Source: an uncultured Bacteroidales bacterium (GTDB taxonomy: Bacteria > Bacteroidota > Bacteroidia > Bacteroidales > UBA932). From it: a stretch of 64,000 bases of DNA. The notes beneath the pieces are model-generated. The model was not told the origin of the DNA. It searched no databases and worked only from the letters and a program-made list of their open reading frames with translations. Numbering within the stretch: the stretch's first letter is position 1; the number at the start of each line of letters is the position of its first letter. This document shows, piece after piece, positions 17,211 through 26,615 of the stretch. The stretch spans positions 62,001-126,000 of the forward strand of contig CALVDH010000002.1 in the NCBI GenBank assembly GCA_944326235.1, given 5' to 3'. The translations under genes were made by a program, and so were the position numbers.

Positions 17211-17771
17211 ATGATTGATTGGTTTTTAACACGGATACTGCAAAAAAAGGCACTGAAGAAGATAGTAAACCCTCATAAAGGGAAATATGTCTCTCTTTCT
17301 GATGCCGGGCTGGTCGGCTTTATCGTAAATGCCGAGATCCAGGGGTCCGCAGAAGCAGTCAACGATCTGAAATGGGAGCTCCAGAAACGCAGAATCAATT
17401 ATAAAGGAATCTGCGTGGATCTGCGGAAATCCCCCCAGGGTGAAGCAGGATTTCTTTCAACACCCTTCATGTCAATCATCCACCGTGACAACCTCAACTG
17501 GTACGGAGTTCCTGACGAGAAGATTGTCACAGAGTTTATTACCGACCACTTTGACATACTCATAGACCTTACCGCAGGCAAGCGTCTCTTCGCCGTGGAC
17601 TACATACTGGCAAGGACCGACGCTTCTTTCAGAATAGGCATATCGTCCTCCTCCCCTTCCCCATACGATATGTTCGTCTCCATGGGAGGAGACGGGGTCA
17701 TCAAGCCTGATGAGCTCATGAAGAACATTCTAATTTATCTCACTACAATACACACTGATTCTACAAAATGA
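17211..17771 (+). CDS. DUF6913 family protein
   Basis: A 186-residue cytosolic protein of a Bacteroidota-specific family without known function. Recognisable stretches are the basic N terminus (TRILQKKALKKIVNPHKGKYVSLSDAGLVGFIVNAE), the middle LKWELQKRRINYKGICVDLRK, and the C-terminal ILIDLTAGKRLFAVDYILA followed by FRIGISSSSPSPYDMFVSM. No signal peptide or membrane helix is present. The stop overlaps the start of the DUF368 gene by 4 nt (ATGA), so the two are translationally coupled. The -7 box next to its ATG suggests a leaderless message. Confidence 0.85.
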   Translation: MIDWFLTRILQKKALKKIVNPHKGKYVSLSDAGLVGFIVNAEIQGSAEAVNDLKWELQKRRINYKGICVDLRKSPQGEAGFLSTPFMSIIHRDNLNWYGVPDEKIVTEFITDHFDILIDLTAGKRLFAVDYILARTDASFRIGISSSSPSPYDMFVSMGGDGVIKPDELMKNILIYLTTIHTDSTK

Positions 17772-18697
17772 GAACATTTTCATCCTACGCACTTATCACC
17801 GTCAAAGGCATAGGTATGGGAGCCGCAGACGTAATTCCAGGAGTCTCCGGCGGTACCATTGCCTTCCTGACAGGCATCTACGAGGAACTGCTCAATTCGA
17901 TCAAATCAATCAACACACAGGCTTTCAAACTGTTGTTTACCGGGAAGATCGGTAAGTTCTGGAAACACATCAACGGAACTTTCCTCTTCTCCCTGATTCT
18001 CGGTATTGCCATCAGTTTCTTCTCTCTGGCCAAGCTCATGCAGTACCTGATGGCCAACGAGCCCATACCCCTGTGGTCCTTCTTCTTCGGACTTATCATT
18101 GCCTCGGCTATACTGATTCTCAAGGACATAGATCTGACTAAAATCAAAAACATCATCGCACTCCTGCTCGGAATAGCCGCAGGCGCAGCGATATGTCTCG
18201 TCTCTCCCACAGAGACTCCCAACCACCTTTGGTTCATCTTCCTCTGCGGCGCCATAGCCATCTGCGCCATGATTCTGCCCGGAATATCCGGCAGTTTCAT
18301 CCTGCTTCTGCTGGGTAAATACGAATATATGCTCAAGGCCCTGACCGACTTAAACATAGTCCTGATACTGGTCTTTGTAGCCGGAGCCGCCATAGGCATC
18401 GTCTCATTTTCCCATTTCTTGTCCTGGCTGCTCAAGAAATATCACGTGACCACCATATCCGCCCTGGCCGGCATCATGATCGGCTCACTGGTCAAGGTAT
18501 GGCCCTGGCAACATCAGATCGGTGATGTCTCCAGGCCCGTAATGCCCCACCATCCCGACCTCGAGCCGCTGTTCTCGGGCCATATCGGCCTGGCAGTCAC
18601 CTTCGCCCTCATCGGAGTCGCACTGGTACTGGTACTCGAGCTTACCGCTGCCCGCATGCAGAAGAAACGGGAGCAGGAAAAAGTCATTTCCGACTAG
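17768..18697 (+). CDS. DUF368 membrane protein, undecaprenyl-phosphate translocase family (PopT-like)
   Basis: A 309-residue polytopic membrane protein. The DUF368 signature is at the N terminus (KGIGMGAADVIPGVSGGTIAFLTGIYEELL) and again in the repeat half (CGAIAICAMILPGISGSFILLLLGKYEYML). DUF368 proteins (PopT) have been shown in other bacteria to flip undecaprenyl phosphate back across the inner membrane for re-use in wall and O-antigen synthesis. That role is inferred here from family membership. The C terminus is short and basic. It overlaps the upstream DUF6913 gene by 4 nt and the convergent EamA gene by 14 nt. Confidence 0.9.
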   Translation: MRTFSSYALITVKGIGMGAADVIPGVSGGTIAFLTGIYEELLNSIKSINTQAFKLLFTGKIGKFWKHINGTFLFSLILGIAISFFSLAKLMQYLMANEPIPLWSFFFGLIIASAILILKDIDLTKIKNIIALLLGIAAGAAICLVSPTETPNHLWFIFLCGAIAICAMILPGISGSFILLLLGKYEYMLKALTDLNIVLILVFVAGAAIGIVSFSHFLSWLLKKYHVTTISALAGIMIGSLVKVWPWQHQIGDVSRPVMPHHPDLEPLFSGHIGLAVTFALIGVALVLVLELTAARMQKKREQEKVISD

Positions 18698-19559
18698 CCA
18701 GCCAGACCCCGGCCATGATACACAGAGCCCCTGTCACAGCGACGGGGGTTATTTTTTCTCCCAGGACAATAGCGGAGGTCACGCAGGTAATGACCGGATT
18801 GAGATAGAGGTAGTTCGAGGATTTCACCACTCCGATGTGCCTAAGAACCAGGTTCCAGGTCAGGAAGCACACCAGGGAGGCCATGACTGCCAGAAAGAGC
18901 AGGTTCATCCATACCCGGGCTCCGGAGTTGAAAAGCAGTCCAGGCTCAGGAGGATTGACTATGAAAGTAGGAAGAATAGTGATCAGTCCGTAAAAGAACA
19001 CCTTACGGGTAATCAGCATGTTGTCATACCGATTCTCCAGTTTGCGGATAAATATGCTGTAGAAGCCCCAGGACAGAGCCGCCGCCAGGGTCAGCAAGTC
19101 ACCGGCAGGAGATATCCTAAGACTGGTAGCCCCGTCAAAGACCACCAGGGCCACGCCTGCCAGGGCTACAGCGGAACCGATATATACCATGCGGCTTATC
19201 TTCTCGTTCTTGAAAAACAGCCGGCTGAGCAATGTGGTGAGAATAGGCGTACCGCAGAGCAGGAACGACACATTGGAGGCCTGGGTTATGCCGAGAGCCG
19301 TATTCTCCGTCAGGAAGTACAGGGAACCTCCGAACAGGCCTGCGCCGGCCAGCATCAGTTCGTCCTTCCAGTTGTCGGCAAAAAGTTTTTTATGGGACAC
19401 GATCCATATCCCCGCATAGGCTATGAGGAAACGGTAGAAAAATATCTCATTGGGAGAAAGCCCGTTATTGATCAGTATCTTAGTCGACACGAATGTAGCC
19501 CCCCAGATGACCACCGTCATAATGGCCAGGAAATGATAAAAACCTTTATTCTGTCCCAT
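18684..19559 (-). CDS. EamA/DMT family transporter
   Basis: A 291-residue inner-membrane protein with about ten hydrophobic helices in two homologous EamA halves. The first half starts FLAIMTVVIWGATFVSTKILINNGLSP and the second has LLTLAAALSWGFYSIFIRKL. The end, LGEKITPVAVTGALCIMAGVWLASRK, is typical of the drug/metabolite transporter superfamily. Substrate cannot be told from sequence; amino acids or metabolites are usual. Its 3' end overlaps the DUF368 gene by 14 nt on the other strand. Its promoter box crosses that of tamB (see 19580-19607). Confidence 0.88.
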   Translation of the reverse strand: MGQNKGFYHFLAIMTVVIWGATFVSTKILINNGLSPNEIFFYRFLIAYAGIWIVSHKKLFADNWKDELMLAGAGLFGGSLYFLTENTALGITQASNVSFLLCGTPILTTLLSRLFFKNEKISRMVYIGSAVALAGVALVVFDGATSLRISPAGDLLTLAAALSWGFYSIFIRKLENRYDNMLITRKVFFYGLITILPTFIVNPPEPGLLFNSGARVWMNLLFLAVMASLVCFLTWNLVLRHIGVVKSSNYLYLNPVITCVTSAIVLGEKITPVAVTGALCIMAGVWLASRK

Positions 19560-19579
19560 AATTCAATTCAAAAAAATAT

Positions 19580-19587
19580 TAACTTTG
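19580..19587 (+). promoter_or_regulatory. -7 box for tamB
   Basis: TAACTTTG matches TAnnTTTG, with a predicted transcript start near 19593. It forms an inverted pair with the box at 19600-19607 on the other strand. Confidence 0.55.
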
Positions 19588-19599
19588 TAAGTCATAGTG

Positions 19600-19607
19600 C
19601 AAAGTTA
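19600..19607 (-). promoter_or_regulatory. -7 box for the EamA gene
   Basis: The minus strand reads TAACTTTG, the exact mirror of the tamB box 12 nt away. The two predicted start sites nearly coincide. Confidence 0.5.
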
Positions 19608-19695
19608 AAAGTAAAGTTAGAAAACCATAAGAACATTTAGAAAAATATTATCCGGCCTTCTGATTCTCATCTGCATAGCTCCCGTCGCAGCCTAT

Positions 19696-22600
19696 GTGGC
19701 CCTGCAGTTTCCTCAACTCCAGACCCGCATAGCGCATAAGGCGGTCTCATCCCTGCAGGACAGAATCGACGGCAGGATAGAGGTGGACAGGGTGGCCATT
19801 GTGTTCATAAACAAGGTAATGGTCTATGGGATATCCATTACAGGAGAGAAAGGGGACACACTCGCCGCTGTAGGGAAACTCTCGCTCTCCATCTCACCCT
19901 CCGACCTGCTCCGCGGCCGTATCCACATTAACCGCCTGTTCATGCAGGACGGTTGTTTCAATCTAGTCAAGGAGGGCCCCGGGCAGTACAACAACATCAA
20001 CCGCATCTTCAGAACAACCCCAAAGCCGGACTCGCTTAAGAAGCCTTTCAGCATTCCGGACATGACCGCGGACGAGATTACCCTCCGGAACATGGCGTTC
20101 TCCCTGCTCAGTCCGCTATCGGACACGGTTCCTGTCAGGAAAGACTGCATGAACTTCAAAAATATGAGGCTAAAGGATATAGATGCACGCATCAACCGGG
20201 TGAGAATTGAGGACAACACCATCTCATGCAGGATAAGGGACCTGGGATGCTACGACCGGTGCGGCTATCAGCTGCAGTCCCTCAGCGGCTCTTTCTCCCT
20301 GGATTCGGTCGAGTCCAGGCTGGACAACCTGCACCTGATAGACTCCTGGTCGGAGATCAACGCCGATTACCTGTCTTTCGGATACACCGGCGGCAAGGAC
20401 CTGCAGGACTTTGTGAATAAGATAGTGCTGGGTGCAGACCTGAACAGCAGCACACTGGACTTCAGGAGCATAGGCGTGTTCGCTCCTTCCTTGAGGGACA
20501 ACGCTCTGAGAATAGGGCTCAAAGGTGTCATAAACGGAACTGTCAGCGATCTGAGGACATACGGCCTGGAGGTCACATCAGGGTCTGATACAGAACTGCG
20601 CCTGAGCGCAGCCCTTACAGGTCTACCGGATATCAAGAACACATACTTCAACGTGACTCTCAAGAATATCGCCTCCACCCCACAGGAACTTTCCGAGATA
20701 ATATCCCGCTTCAGCGGCAAGCCCAACGGCATAGCCTCGGTAATTCCGGATACCAAAGTCTCTCTGAACGGCATAGCGTACGGAAGCATCGGTGACCTGT
20801 ACAGCATCGGCTCCCTTTCTTCGGAGACAGGCACCATAGGCTACGAGGCGGAACTTAAAAGCGACAGCTCCGGAAACGGCATTAGAAGCAGCATCTGGGT
20901 GGAGAACCTGGATTTCGGGCAGATTCTGAACAACAGCACATTGGGACGTGCCGGCTTCAATACCAGATTCAATGCTCACCTGCCCCGCAAAGGCTCCACT
21001 GACCGCCTCTCGGCCGAGATAGAGTCCCTGAATATATCCAGTCTGAATATCAACGGATACGAATACAGGGACATTGACATCAAGGGCTCGCTCGCCGACA
21101 GCATTGCGGACGTAAGGCTCATCAGTCATGACAAGGCGGTTCCAGCCATGTTCCAGGGCGTGGTGACACTGGACAGACACCTGCGCCCCGGACGTATCCG
21201 CGTATTCATGGACATTCCGTACGCTGACCTTACCGCCATGAACCTGGAGAAAAAGGGCACTATGGCCACAGCCGGCGTAACCGCAAGCGCCGACCTCCGT
21301 CTGACCGAAAGGAGTATCCTTGGAAATATCATGCTGGACAACATCAGCTATGCCAACACCAACGGCCAGTACCACATCGACTCCATCTACATCCGTTCCG
21401 CCTTTTCAGATCAGCGGCACATCGTAACCCTGGAGTCTCCTATCCTTCAGGCAGGCTATACCAGCACGGACTCCCCTGCCAGGCTTGCCGACAGGCTCAA
21501 ACTGGCCATGAAGTCCGCATCCACTGAACGGCTCCTGAAGATAGATACGTCCAGGACAGCCGGAGATAACGGCTACTATAATTTTCACCTGCGGACCTTC
21601 GACATGTCGCAGATCTGCGATATCATCATGCCTGGACTCTACATCGCAGACAGCACTACCATAGACATGAGCCTGGACGAGAACAACATCCTGAAGCTGG
21701 GACTGCAGTCTTCATCCATAGCCTTCCGCAACAAGAAAGGAAGCGGATACACATTCGACGGCCTGGCGGTAAAAGCCGGCAACGGGGAGGAAGATATAAG
21801 GGCGGCAGTCGAGGTAGGCAGCATCCGCTCCGGTGGAATGACGGCAGAGAACACTCTCCTGTCTCTTGCCGGTCAGGAGGACAACCTGCACCTGAGGCTG
21901 ACATACAACAACGCCGACACCACATGGCTGGACTTTTCCGCCATGATCAACGCCTGGAAGGACAGGAACGGCAGACTGATGGCGGATATAGCCATAGACA
22001 GTTCCGGATTCAATATCCGGAACCACATCTGGAGACTGTCACCGGCAGAGCTCAGCATAAGACCAAGGGAATATACGATTGACGGTCTGGGACTCTACAG
22101 CGGAAACGACTCCCTGTATATTTCCGGAGCAGTTTCCGAAAACCCTGAGAGCACCCTCTCCCTCCGTCTGGCCAACTTCGACCTGGACCTGCTCAATTCC
22201 TTTACAGGAAACACTCTGGACCTGCAGGGGAAATTGTCAGGAGAAGTCGATATTGACAATATATTCTCTAACATGGGAGCCACCATGGAACTTACAGGCG
22301 ACAGCCTCAGCATCAAGGGCGAAAAACTCGGCAGACTGTCCGTCCTCAGCCGCAGGGATCTTGCTCGTGACAGGTTCAACCTACTGGTAAACAACTATAT
22401 CGATGACCGCAACCCCATCAACATAAGCGGATACTTCATTCCTGGACGCAATTATCTGGATCTGGACATGACTCTGACTCAGATGCAACTTCGCGTACTG
22501 TCTCCCTTCCTCTCCGATTTTGTTTCCGTAACAGACGGATGTCTCAGCGGTGAGATAGATGTCACCGGCCAGCCGGACAGACTGATGCTGGGCAGCAGCA

Positions 22601-24261
22601 ACAGCCGCATCGATTCCCTGGCCATCACTCCTACATTTACCAAAGTTCCGTACATAATCAACGGCCCGATAACCCTGAGCACCCGGAGTATAGACCTGGA
22701 CAGCCTGACTATAGCCGACCCCGCCGGCTCGACAGCCCTGCTTACAGGAAACATTACCCACGACTTCTTCAAGAACATCTACCTGGATGCCAATATGGCA
22801 TTTGACAACTTCCAGGTACTCAACACCCAGGAAAGGGACAACGAGAAATTCTACGGAAACGCCTCCGCATCCGGGACAGTGACTCTTTCTGGATTTACCG
22901 ACAACCTTACCGTCGATGCGCAGGTCGCCACTGCCGGAAACTCTTCCCTTCACGTGCCGCTGTCCTCATCATCCTCCGCCACTACCTCCGATCTCATATC
23001 CTATACCGACTTCCGTATTCCCGCCGACAGTTCCGCAACGGTATCCTCCGAAGCCGGCGAGACCTCCGGACAATCAGGCAAAGGCAATATCGAAATCAGA
23101 GCCACGGCCTCTGTTACTCAGGGCACCGAACTGCTGATAGAGATGGACAAACAGCTCGGAGAGGTATTGCGCTGCACCGGTAACGGCAACATAAACCTGA
23201 CACTGAATCCATCCCGCAATCTCTTTGACATCCGAGGGGACTACACCATCTCGGAAGGCAGCTACCATTTTGTCCTGTCCATTCAATCCAGGGACTTCAT
23301 CATCAACGAGGGCGGTACGATAGCATTCAACGGTGACTTCCGCAACACCAACCTCAATGTAGGCGCGACTTACCGGACCAAAGCCTCCATCTCCACCCTG
23401 ATAGCCGACACTACATCCGTAGGCAACAGGCGCAATGTGGACTGCGGCATTCATCTCCAGGGTCCGCTGTCCAACCCCGAGCTTTCCTTTACCATAGACA
23501 TACCCGACCTGGACCCCATCACGAAAGGACAGGTGGAAAGCGCCCTGAGCACCCCCGACAAGATACAGAAACAGTTCATGGCCCTGCTCATATCCGGCAG
23601 TTTCGTACCGGACGAGCAGTCAGGCATCATAAACAACTCCACGATTCTGTACTCCAACGCCAGCGAGATACTGTCCAATCAGTTCAACAACATTTTCCGA
23701 CAGCTGGACATTCCGCTGGACCTGGGACTCAACTACCAGCCGGGCGGCTCCGGCGGAAGCTGGGGCATGTTCGATGTGGCCGTATCCTACCAGGCCTTCA
23801 ACAACCGCCTGGTCATCAACGGAAACGTCGGAAATGACGAGACATCATCCAACTGGGCAGGAGACTTCGACGCGGAGATCAAGGTGGACCGCCAGGGAAA
23901 ACTGCGCGTCACCCTCTTCACCAGGTCGGCGGACAGTTATTCCAACTATCTGGACAACACCCAGAGAAGCGGCCTCGGTGTCACGTACCAGGACGAATTC
24001 GACACTTTCGGTGACTTCTGGAGAAACATCTTCATGAGCCGCAAACGCAAGGAACAGTACGAGCTGGAACAGCTCCGGAAAGCGGAGGAAGAACTCGAAA
24101 AGGAGGCGGCCGAAGCCAACATCGTCAAGGAAGAGGTGCTCAAGCCCAAGGAGAATCCCATGAATTTCCTGGAAGAGACCGGATCAGTAGAATATCAGGA
24201 ACAGGGGGCCGAGGTCTACTACTACAAAGAAGAAGAGGAAGGAAATGTCAAGGCAGAGTGA
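19696..24261 (+). CDS. tamB: Translocation/assembly module protein TamB (DUF490)
   Basis: A very long AsmA-like envelope protein that links inner and outer membranes and helps move phospholipid or insert outer-membrane proteins. From the first canonical start (GTG 19696) it has 1521 residues. It is mostly repetitive beta-strand, with the conserved C-terminal DUF490 region (about 1100-1420; LNPSRNLFDIRGDYTISEGSYHFVL, then VGATYRTKASISTLI and FMALLISGSF). A charged coiled tail (RKRKEQYELEQLRKAEEELEKE) follows. The reading frame is open for 25 more codons upstream. It encodes RTFRKILSGLLILICIAPVA, exactly the inner-membrane anchor expected of TamB, but with no ATG/GTG/TTG; an ATA at 19627 is in the right place. 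The true protein is probably about 1544 residues. The end overlaps convergent mtaB by 14 nt. Confidence 0.93.
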   Translation: MALQFPQLQTRIAHKAVSSLQDRIDGRIEVDRVAIVFINKVMVYGISITGEKGDTLAAVGKLSLSISPSDLLRGRIHINRLFMQDGCFNLVKEGPGQYNNINRIFRTTPKPDSLKKPFSIPDMTADEITLRNMAFSLLSPLSDTVPVRKDCMNFKNMRLKDIDARINRVRIEDNTISCRIRDLGCYDRCGYQLQSLSGSFSLDSVESRLDNLHLIDSWSEINADYLSFGYTGGKDLQDFVNKIVLGADLNSSTLDFRSIGVFAPSLRDNALRIGLKGVINGTVSDLRTYGLEVTSGSDTELRLSAALTGLPDIKNTYFNVTLKNIASTPQELSEIISRFSGKPNGIASVIPDTKVSLNGIAYGSIGDLYSIGSLSSETGTIGYEAELKSDSSGNGIRSSIWVENLDFGQILNNSTLGRAGFNTRFNAHLPRKGSTDRLSAEIESLNISSLNINGYEYRDIDIKGSLADSIADVRLISHDKAVPAMFQGVVTLDRHLRPGRIRVFMDIPYADLTAMNLEKKGTMATAGVTASADLRLTERSILGNIMLDNISYANTNGQYHIDSIYIRSAFSDQRHIVTLESPILQAGYTSTDSPARLADRLKLAMKSASTERLLKIDTSRTAGDNGYYNFHLRTFDMSQICDIIMPGLYIADSTTIDMSLDENNILKLGLQSSSIAFRNKKGSGYTFDGLAVKAGNGEEDIRAAVEVGSIRSGGMTAENTLLSLAGQEDNLHLRLTYNNADTTWLDFSAMINAWKDRNGRLMADIAIDSSGFNIRNHIWRLSPAELSIRPREYTIDGLGLYSGNDSLYISGAVSENPESTLSLRLANFDLDLLNSFTGNTLDLQGKLSGEVDIDNIFSNMGATMELTGDSLSIKGEKLGRLSVLSRRDLARDRFNLLVNNYIDDRNPINISGYFIPGRNYLDLDMTLTQMQLRVLSPFLSDFVSVTDGCLSGEIDVTGQPDRLMLGSSNSRIDSLAITPTFTKVPYIINGPITLSTRSIDLDSLTIADPAGSTALLTGNITHDFFKNIYLDANMAFDNFQVLNTQERDNEKFYGNASASGTVTLSGFTDNLTVDAQVATAGNSSLHVPLSSSSSATTSDLISYTDFRIPADSSATVSSEAGETSGQSGKGNIEIRATASVTQGTELLIEMDKQLGEVLRCTGNGNINLTLNPSRNLFDIRGDYTISEGSYHFVLSIQSRDFIINEGGTIAFNGDFRNTNLNVGATYRTKASISTLIADTTSVGNRRNVDCGIHLQGPLSNPELSFTIDIPDLDPITKGQVESALSTPDKIQKQFMALLISGSFVPDEQSGIINNSTILYSNASEILSNQFNNIFRQLDIPLDLGLNYQPGGSGGSWGMFDVAVSYQAFNNRLVINGNVGNDETSSNWAGDFDAEIKVDRQGKLRVTLFTRSADSYSNYLDNTQRSGLGVTYQDEFDTFGDFWRNIFMSRKRKEQYELEQLRKAEEELEKEAAEANIVKEEVLKPKENPMNFLEETGSVEYQEQGAEVYYYKEEEEGNVKAE

Positions 24262-25510
24262 CCTTGACGACCTTCCCTATCAGAGCCTTGTCATAAGGCA
24301 TCTCTACCTTTATGTAATTGCGCGTGTATCCGGCCATCTTCCCGTCCTTGGACTTGCTCTCGAAAAGCACTTCCTCCGTCCTTCCGCTGTTCTCCCTGCA
24401 GAACTCCGCATGCAGGCGCCCGCACATCTCCTCCAGTATCTCCACACGCGAGGTCTTAACATGCTCAGGAACCTGGTCCGGCATACCGGCCGCAGGAGTC
24501 CCCCTTCTGCGGGAATAAGGGAATACGTGGATAAATGCGGGACGGATCTCCTCCAGAAAATCATACGTGGCCCGGAAATCCTCCTCCGTCTCCCCGGGAA
24601 ATCCCACTATCACGTCTATTCCGAAAAATACATGATCGATATGACTGCGGATCAGTTCTATCTTCCTGCGGAAATCCTCTGTCCTGTACCGCCTTCCCAT
24701 CCGGCTGAGTATCCGGTCGCAGCCCGACTGCAGGGGAATGTGGAAATGCGGGAGGAACTTGGTCCCGGAGGCAATCCACTCCACTATCTCCGGAGTCAGG
24801 AGATTGGGTTCAATGGAGGATATGCGGTAACGGTCAATGCCTTCCACCGCATTCAGGCCCTGCAGCAGGGAGAGGAAGCTCTCCCCCGTCTTACGCCCGT
24901 AATCCCCGGTATTGACCCCCGTCAGGACTATCTCCACTATGCCGGAAGCGGCTATCTCCCGGGCCTGTTCCAGCAGCAGAGCCGTGGGAAGGCTCCGGCT
25001 GCCTCCGCGGGCATAGGGAACCGTGCAGTAGGAGCATTTGTAGTCGCAGCCGTCCTGGATCTTGAGGAAAGCCCTGGTTCTCTCCCCCGTAGAGTACGCG
25101 GGGAAAATATTGTCCACTGAGTCTATGTCGCAGATCTCCACTCTCTGAGGAGCCTTCCCGCGGCCTCCGGCGGCCAGCAGACGCTCCACCTCGTCCACCA
25201 CCAGTCCCTTGCTGCGGGCTCCCAGGACGATGTCCACTCCTTCCAGAGCGGCTATCTCCTCCCCTCTCAGCTGGGCGTAGCAGCCCACAACGGCGATCAG
25301 GGCCCCGGGAGAGCGGCGGTGGAGGCGGCGGATGAGATTGCGGTCCTTCTTGTCGCTGTGCTCCGTCACCGAACAGGTATTGACCACGTAGATATCCGCC
25401 TCCGAGGAGGAAGGCACCACCTCATAGCCCCTCAGGGCAAATTCCCGGGTTATCGTGGAGCTCTCGGCATAGTTCAGCTTGCAGCCTAGGGTGTGTACGG
25501 CCACTCTCAT
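24248..25510 (-). CDS. mtaB: tRNA (N6-threonylcarbamoyladenosine37-C2)-methylthiotransferase MtaB
   Basis: A radical SAM methylthiotransferase that converts t6A37 to ms2t6A37 in tRNAs reading ANN codons. In 420 residues it has the N-terminal auxiliary cluster ligands Cys10 (TLGCKLNYAES), Cys46 (NTCSVTEHSD) and Cys77 (VVGCYAQL). The SAM cluster motif is DGCDYKCSYCTVPYARGGSRS. The VFFGIDVIVGFPGETEEDF region and a short C-terminal TRAM domain follow. TLGCKLNYAES separates MtaB from MiaB and RimO, which have NTCxMN-type starts. The start codon overlaps the folB stop by 4 nt. It is the last gene of a three-gene leftward cluster (methyltransferase, folB, mtaB). Confidence 0.95.
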   Translation of the reverse strand: MRVAVHTLGCKLNYAESSTITREFALRGYEVVPSSSEADIYVVNTCSVTEHSDKKDRNLIRRLHRRSPGALIAVVGCYAQLRGEEIAALEGVDIVLGARSKGLVVDEVERLLAAGGRGKAPQRVEICDIDSVDNIFPAYSTGERTRAFLKIQDGCDYKCSYCTVPYARGGSRSLPTALLLEQAREIAASGIVEIVLTGVNTGDYGRKTGESFLSLLQGLNAVEGIDRYRISSIEPNLLTPEIVEWIASGTKFLPHFHIPLQSGCDRILSRMGRRYRTEDFRRKIELIRSHIDHVFFGIDVIVGFPGETEEDFRATYDFLEEIRPAFIHVFPYSRRRGTPAAGMPDQVPEHVKTSRVEILEEMCGRLHAEFCRENSGRTEEVLFESKSKDGKMAGYTRNYIKVEMPYDKALIGKVVKVTLP

Positions 25511-25866
25511 ACGTCCTGCAGCTCAAGGGTTACCTTCGACGCTCCCACCTCCCCGCCTAGAGGAGGATTGAGCTTGGCAATCGAGATCCTGGCCCTCTCC
25601 ACTGCCGGGAAGGCCGCCCGGAACCGGCGCAGGATACGGCCGCCGACGTGCTCCAGCAGATTGGATGAGACGGCCATTTCCTCCTTGACGATATCGAAGA
25701 TAATCTGATAGTTGAGTGTGTCCTCGAGGGCATCGCTCTCAGATGCCGCGCGGGTATCTGTCCAGGCCTCGAAGTCCACTACAAAGTGGTTGCCGATGAC
25801 CTTCTCCTCATGGAAGCATCCGTGGTGGGCGAAAAAGCGCATTCCGCAAAGTTCTATTTTTCCCAT
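25507..25866 (-). CDS. folB: Dihydroneopterin aldolase
   Basis: Cleaves 7,8-dihydroneopterin to 6-hydroxymethyl-7,8-dihydropterin and glycolaldehyde in folate synthesis. The 119-residue length is normal. The N terminus GKIELCGMRFFAHHGCFHEEKVIGNHF carries the usual FxxxHGxxxEE motif, and the C-terminal part has RISIAKLNPPLGGEVGASKVTLE. The enzyme works as a tunnel-fold oligomer in the cytosol. It lies 4 nt after the methyltransferase gene and overlaps mtaB by 4 nt, so all three share one transcript. The FolC gene is at 1.1 kb. Confidence 0.94.
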   Translation of the reverse strand: MGKIELCGMRFFAHHGCFHEEKVIGNHFVVDFEAWTDTRAASESDALEDTLNYQIIFDIVKEEMAVSSNLLEHVGGRILRRFRAAFPAVERARISIAKLNPPLGGEVGASKVTLELQDV

Positions 25867-25870
25867 ATTT

Positions 25871-26575
25871 TCAGGCGTAGATTAGAAAAACTGCCGGCCG
25901 TTTGGAAATAGTCAGACCCTCCCTGCGCCACTGGGCGACGGTGCGGGTCCGTATCATCTGGTCCGGAAGGGTGATGCCGGCGGCAACACATACCCTCGTG
26001 GACGGATCGCAGACTGAGAGGATGTCCTGAAAGAGGGCATCGCTCCGGTAAGGGGTCTCGATGATTATCTGGGTCTCGGAGTTCCGGCGGGAACGGGCCT
26101 CCAGCTCCTTGAGCCTCTTGCGGCGGGCATCGGTCTTAGCCGGGATATAGCCCGCAAAGGCGAAGCACTGCCCGTTCATGCCGGAGGACATCAGGGCCAT
26201 CATCAGGGACGAGGGACCGGAGAAAGGCACCACCTCCACCCCGGCCTTGTGAGCCAGGGCTACCAGGGCGGCACCGGGATCCGCCACAGCAGGCAAGCCG
26301 GCTTCGGATATCAGGGCCATGTCCTCACCGTCGGTGAAGGCAGCCGCGATCCGCTCGATGTCCTCAGGAGTGGAATGCTCGTTGATCTCGTAGAAGGTAA
26401 GAGAATCTATCCTGCCCCTGAAGCCTATCCTGGACAGATACCGGCGGGCAGTGCGTATGTCCTCCACCGCAAAGCGGGTGACATGGGCTATCTGCCCGAA
26501 AACATAGGGAGGGATGACCTCCTCGGGAGGATTGTCCCCCAGAGGGGCGGGAACGAGATAAAGTCTGCAATTCAT
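25871..26575 (-). CDS. RsmI-like SAM-dependent methyltransferase (tetrapyrrole methylase family)
   Basis: A 234-residue cytosolic methyltransferase of the tetrapyrrole/corrin methylase fold, closest to the 16S rRNA C1402 2'-O-methyltransferase group (RsmI/YraL). Visible motifs are the N-terminal RLYLVPAPLGDNPPEEVIPP, the family core ALISEAGLPAVADPGAALVALAHKAG, the loop VVPFSGPSSLMMALMSSGMNGQCFAFAGYIP, and EIIIETPYRS-like QIIIETPYRSDALF. Bacteroidota often carry this shorter paralogue as well as true RsmI, so I do not give a symbol. A -7 box ends 6 nt before its ATG, so the message may be leaderless. It heads the cluster with folB and mtaB. Confidence 0.85.
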   Translation of the reverse strand: MNCRLYLVPAPLGDNPPEEVIPPYVFGQIAHVTRFAVEDIRTARRYLSRIGFRGRIDSLTFYEINEHSTPEDIERIAAAFTDGEDMALISEAGLPAVADPGAALVALAHKAGVEVVPFSGPSSLMMALMSSGMNGQCFAFAGYIPAKTDARRKRLKELEARSRRNSETQIIIETPYRSDALFQDILSVCDPSTRVCVAAGITLPDQMIRTRTVAQWRREGLTISKRPAVFLIYA

Positions 26576-26581
26576 ATTTTA

Positions 26582-26589
26582 CAAAATTA
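26582..26589 (-). promoter_or_regulatory. -7 box for the methyltransferase-folB-mtaB cluster, leaderless geometry
   Basis: The minus strand reads TAATTTTG and ends 6 nt before the ATG at 26575. Confidence 0.55.
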
Positions 26590-26601
26590 CACAAATTTCC
26601 C

Positions 26602-26609
26602 TATCTTTG
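26602..26609 (+). promoter_or_regulatory. -7 box for the MBL hydrolase gene, leaderless geometry
   Basis: TATCTTTG ends 6 nt before the ATG at 26616. It excludes the in-frame TTG at 26607, which lies inside the box. Confidence 0.55.
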
Positions 26610-26615
26610 GGGCCG

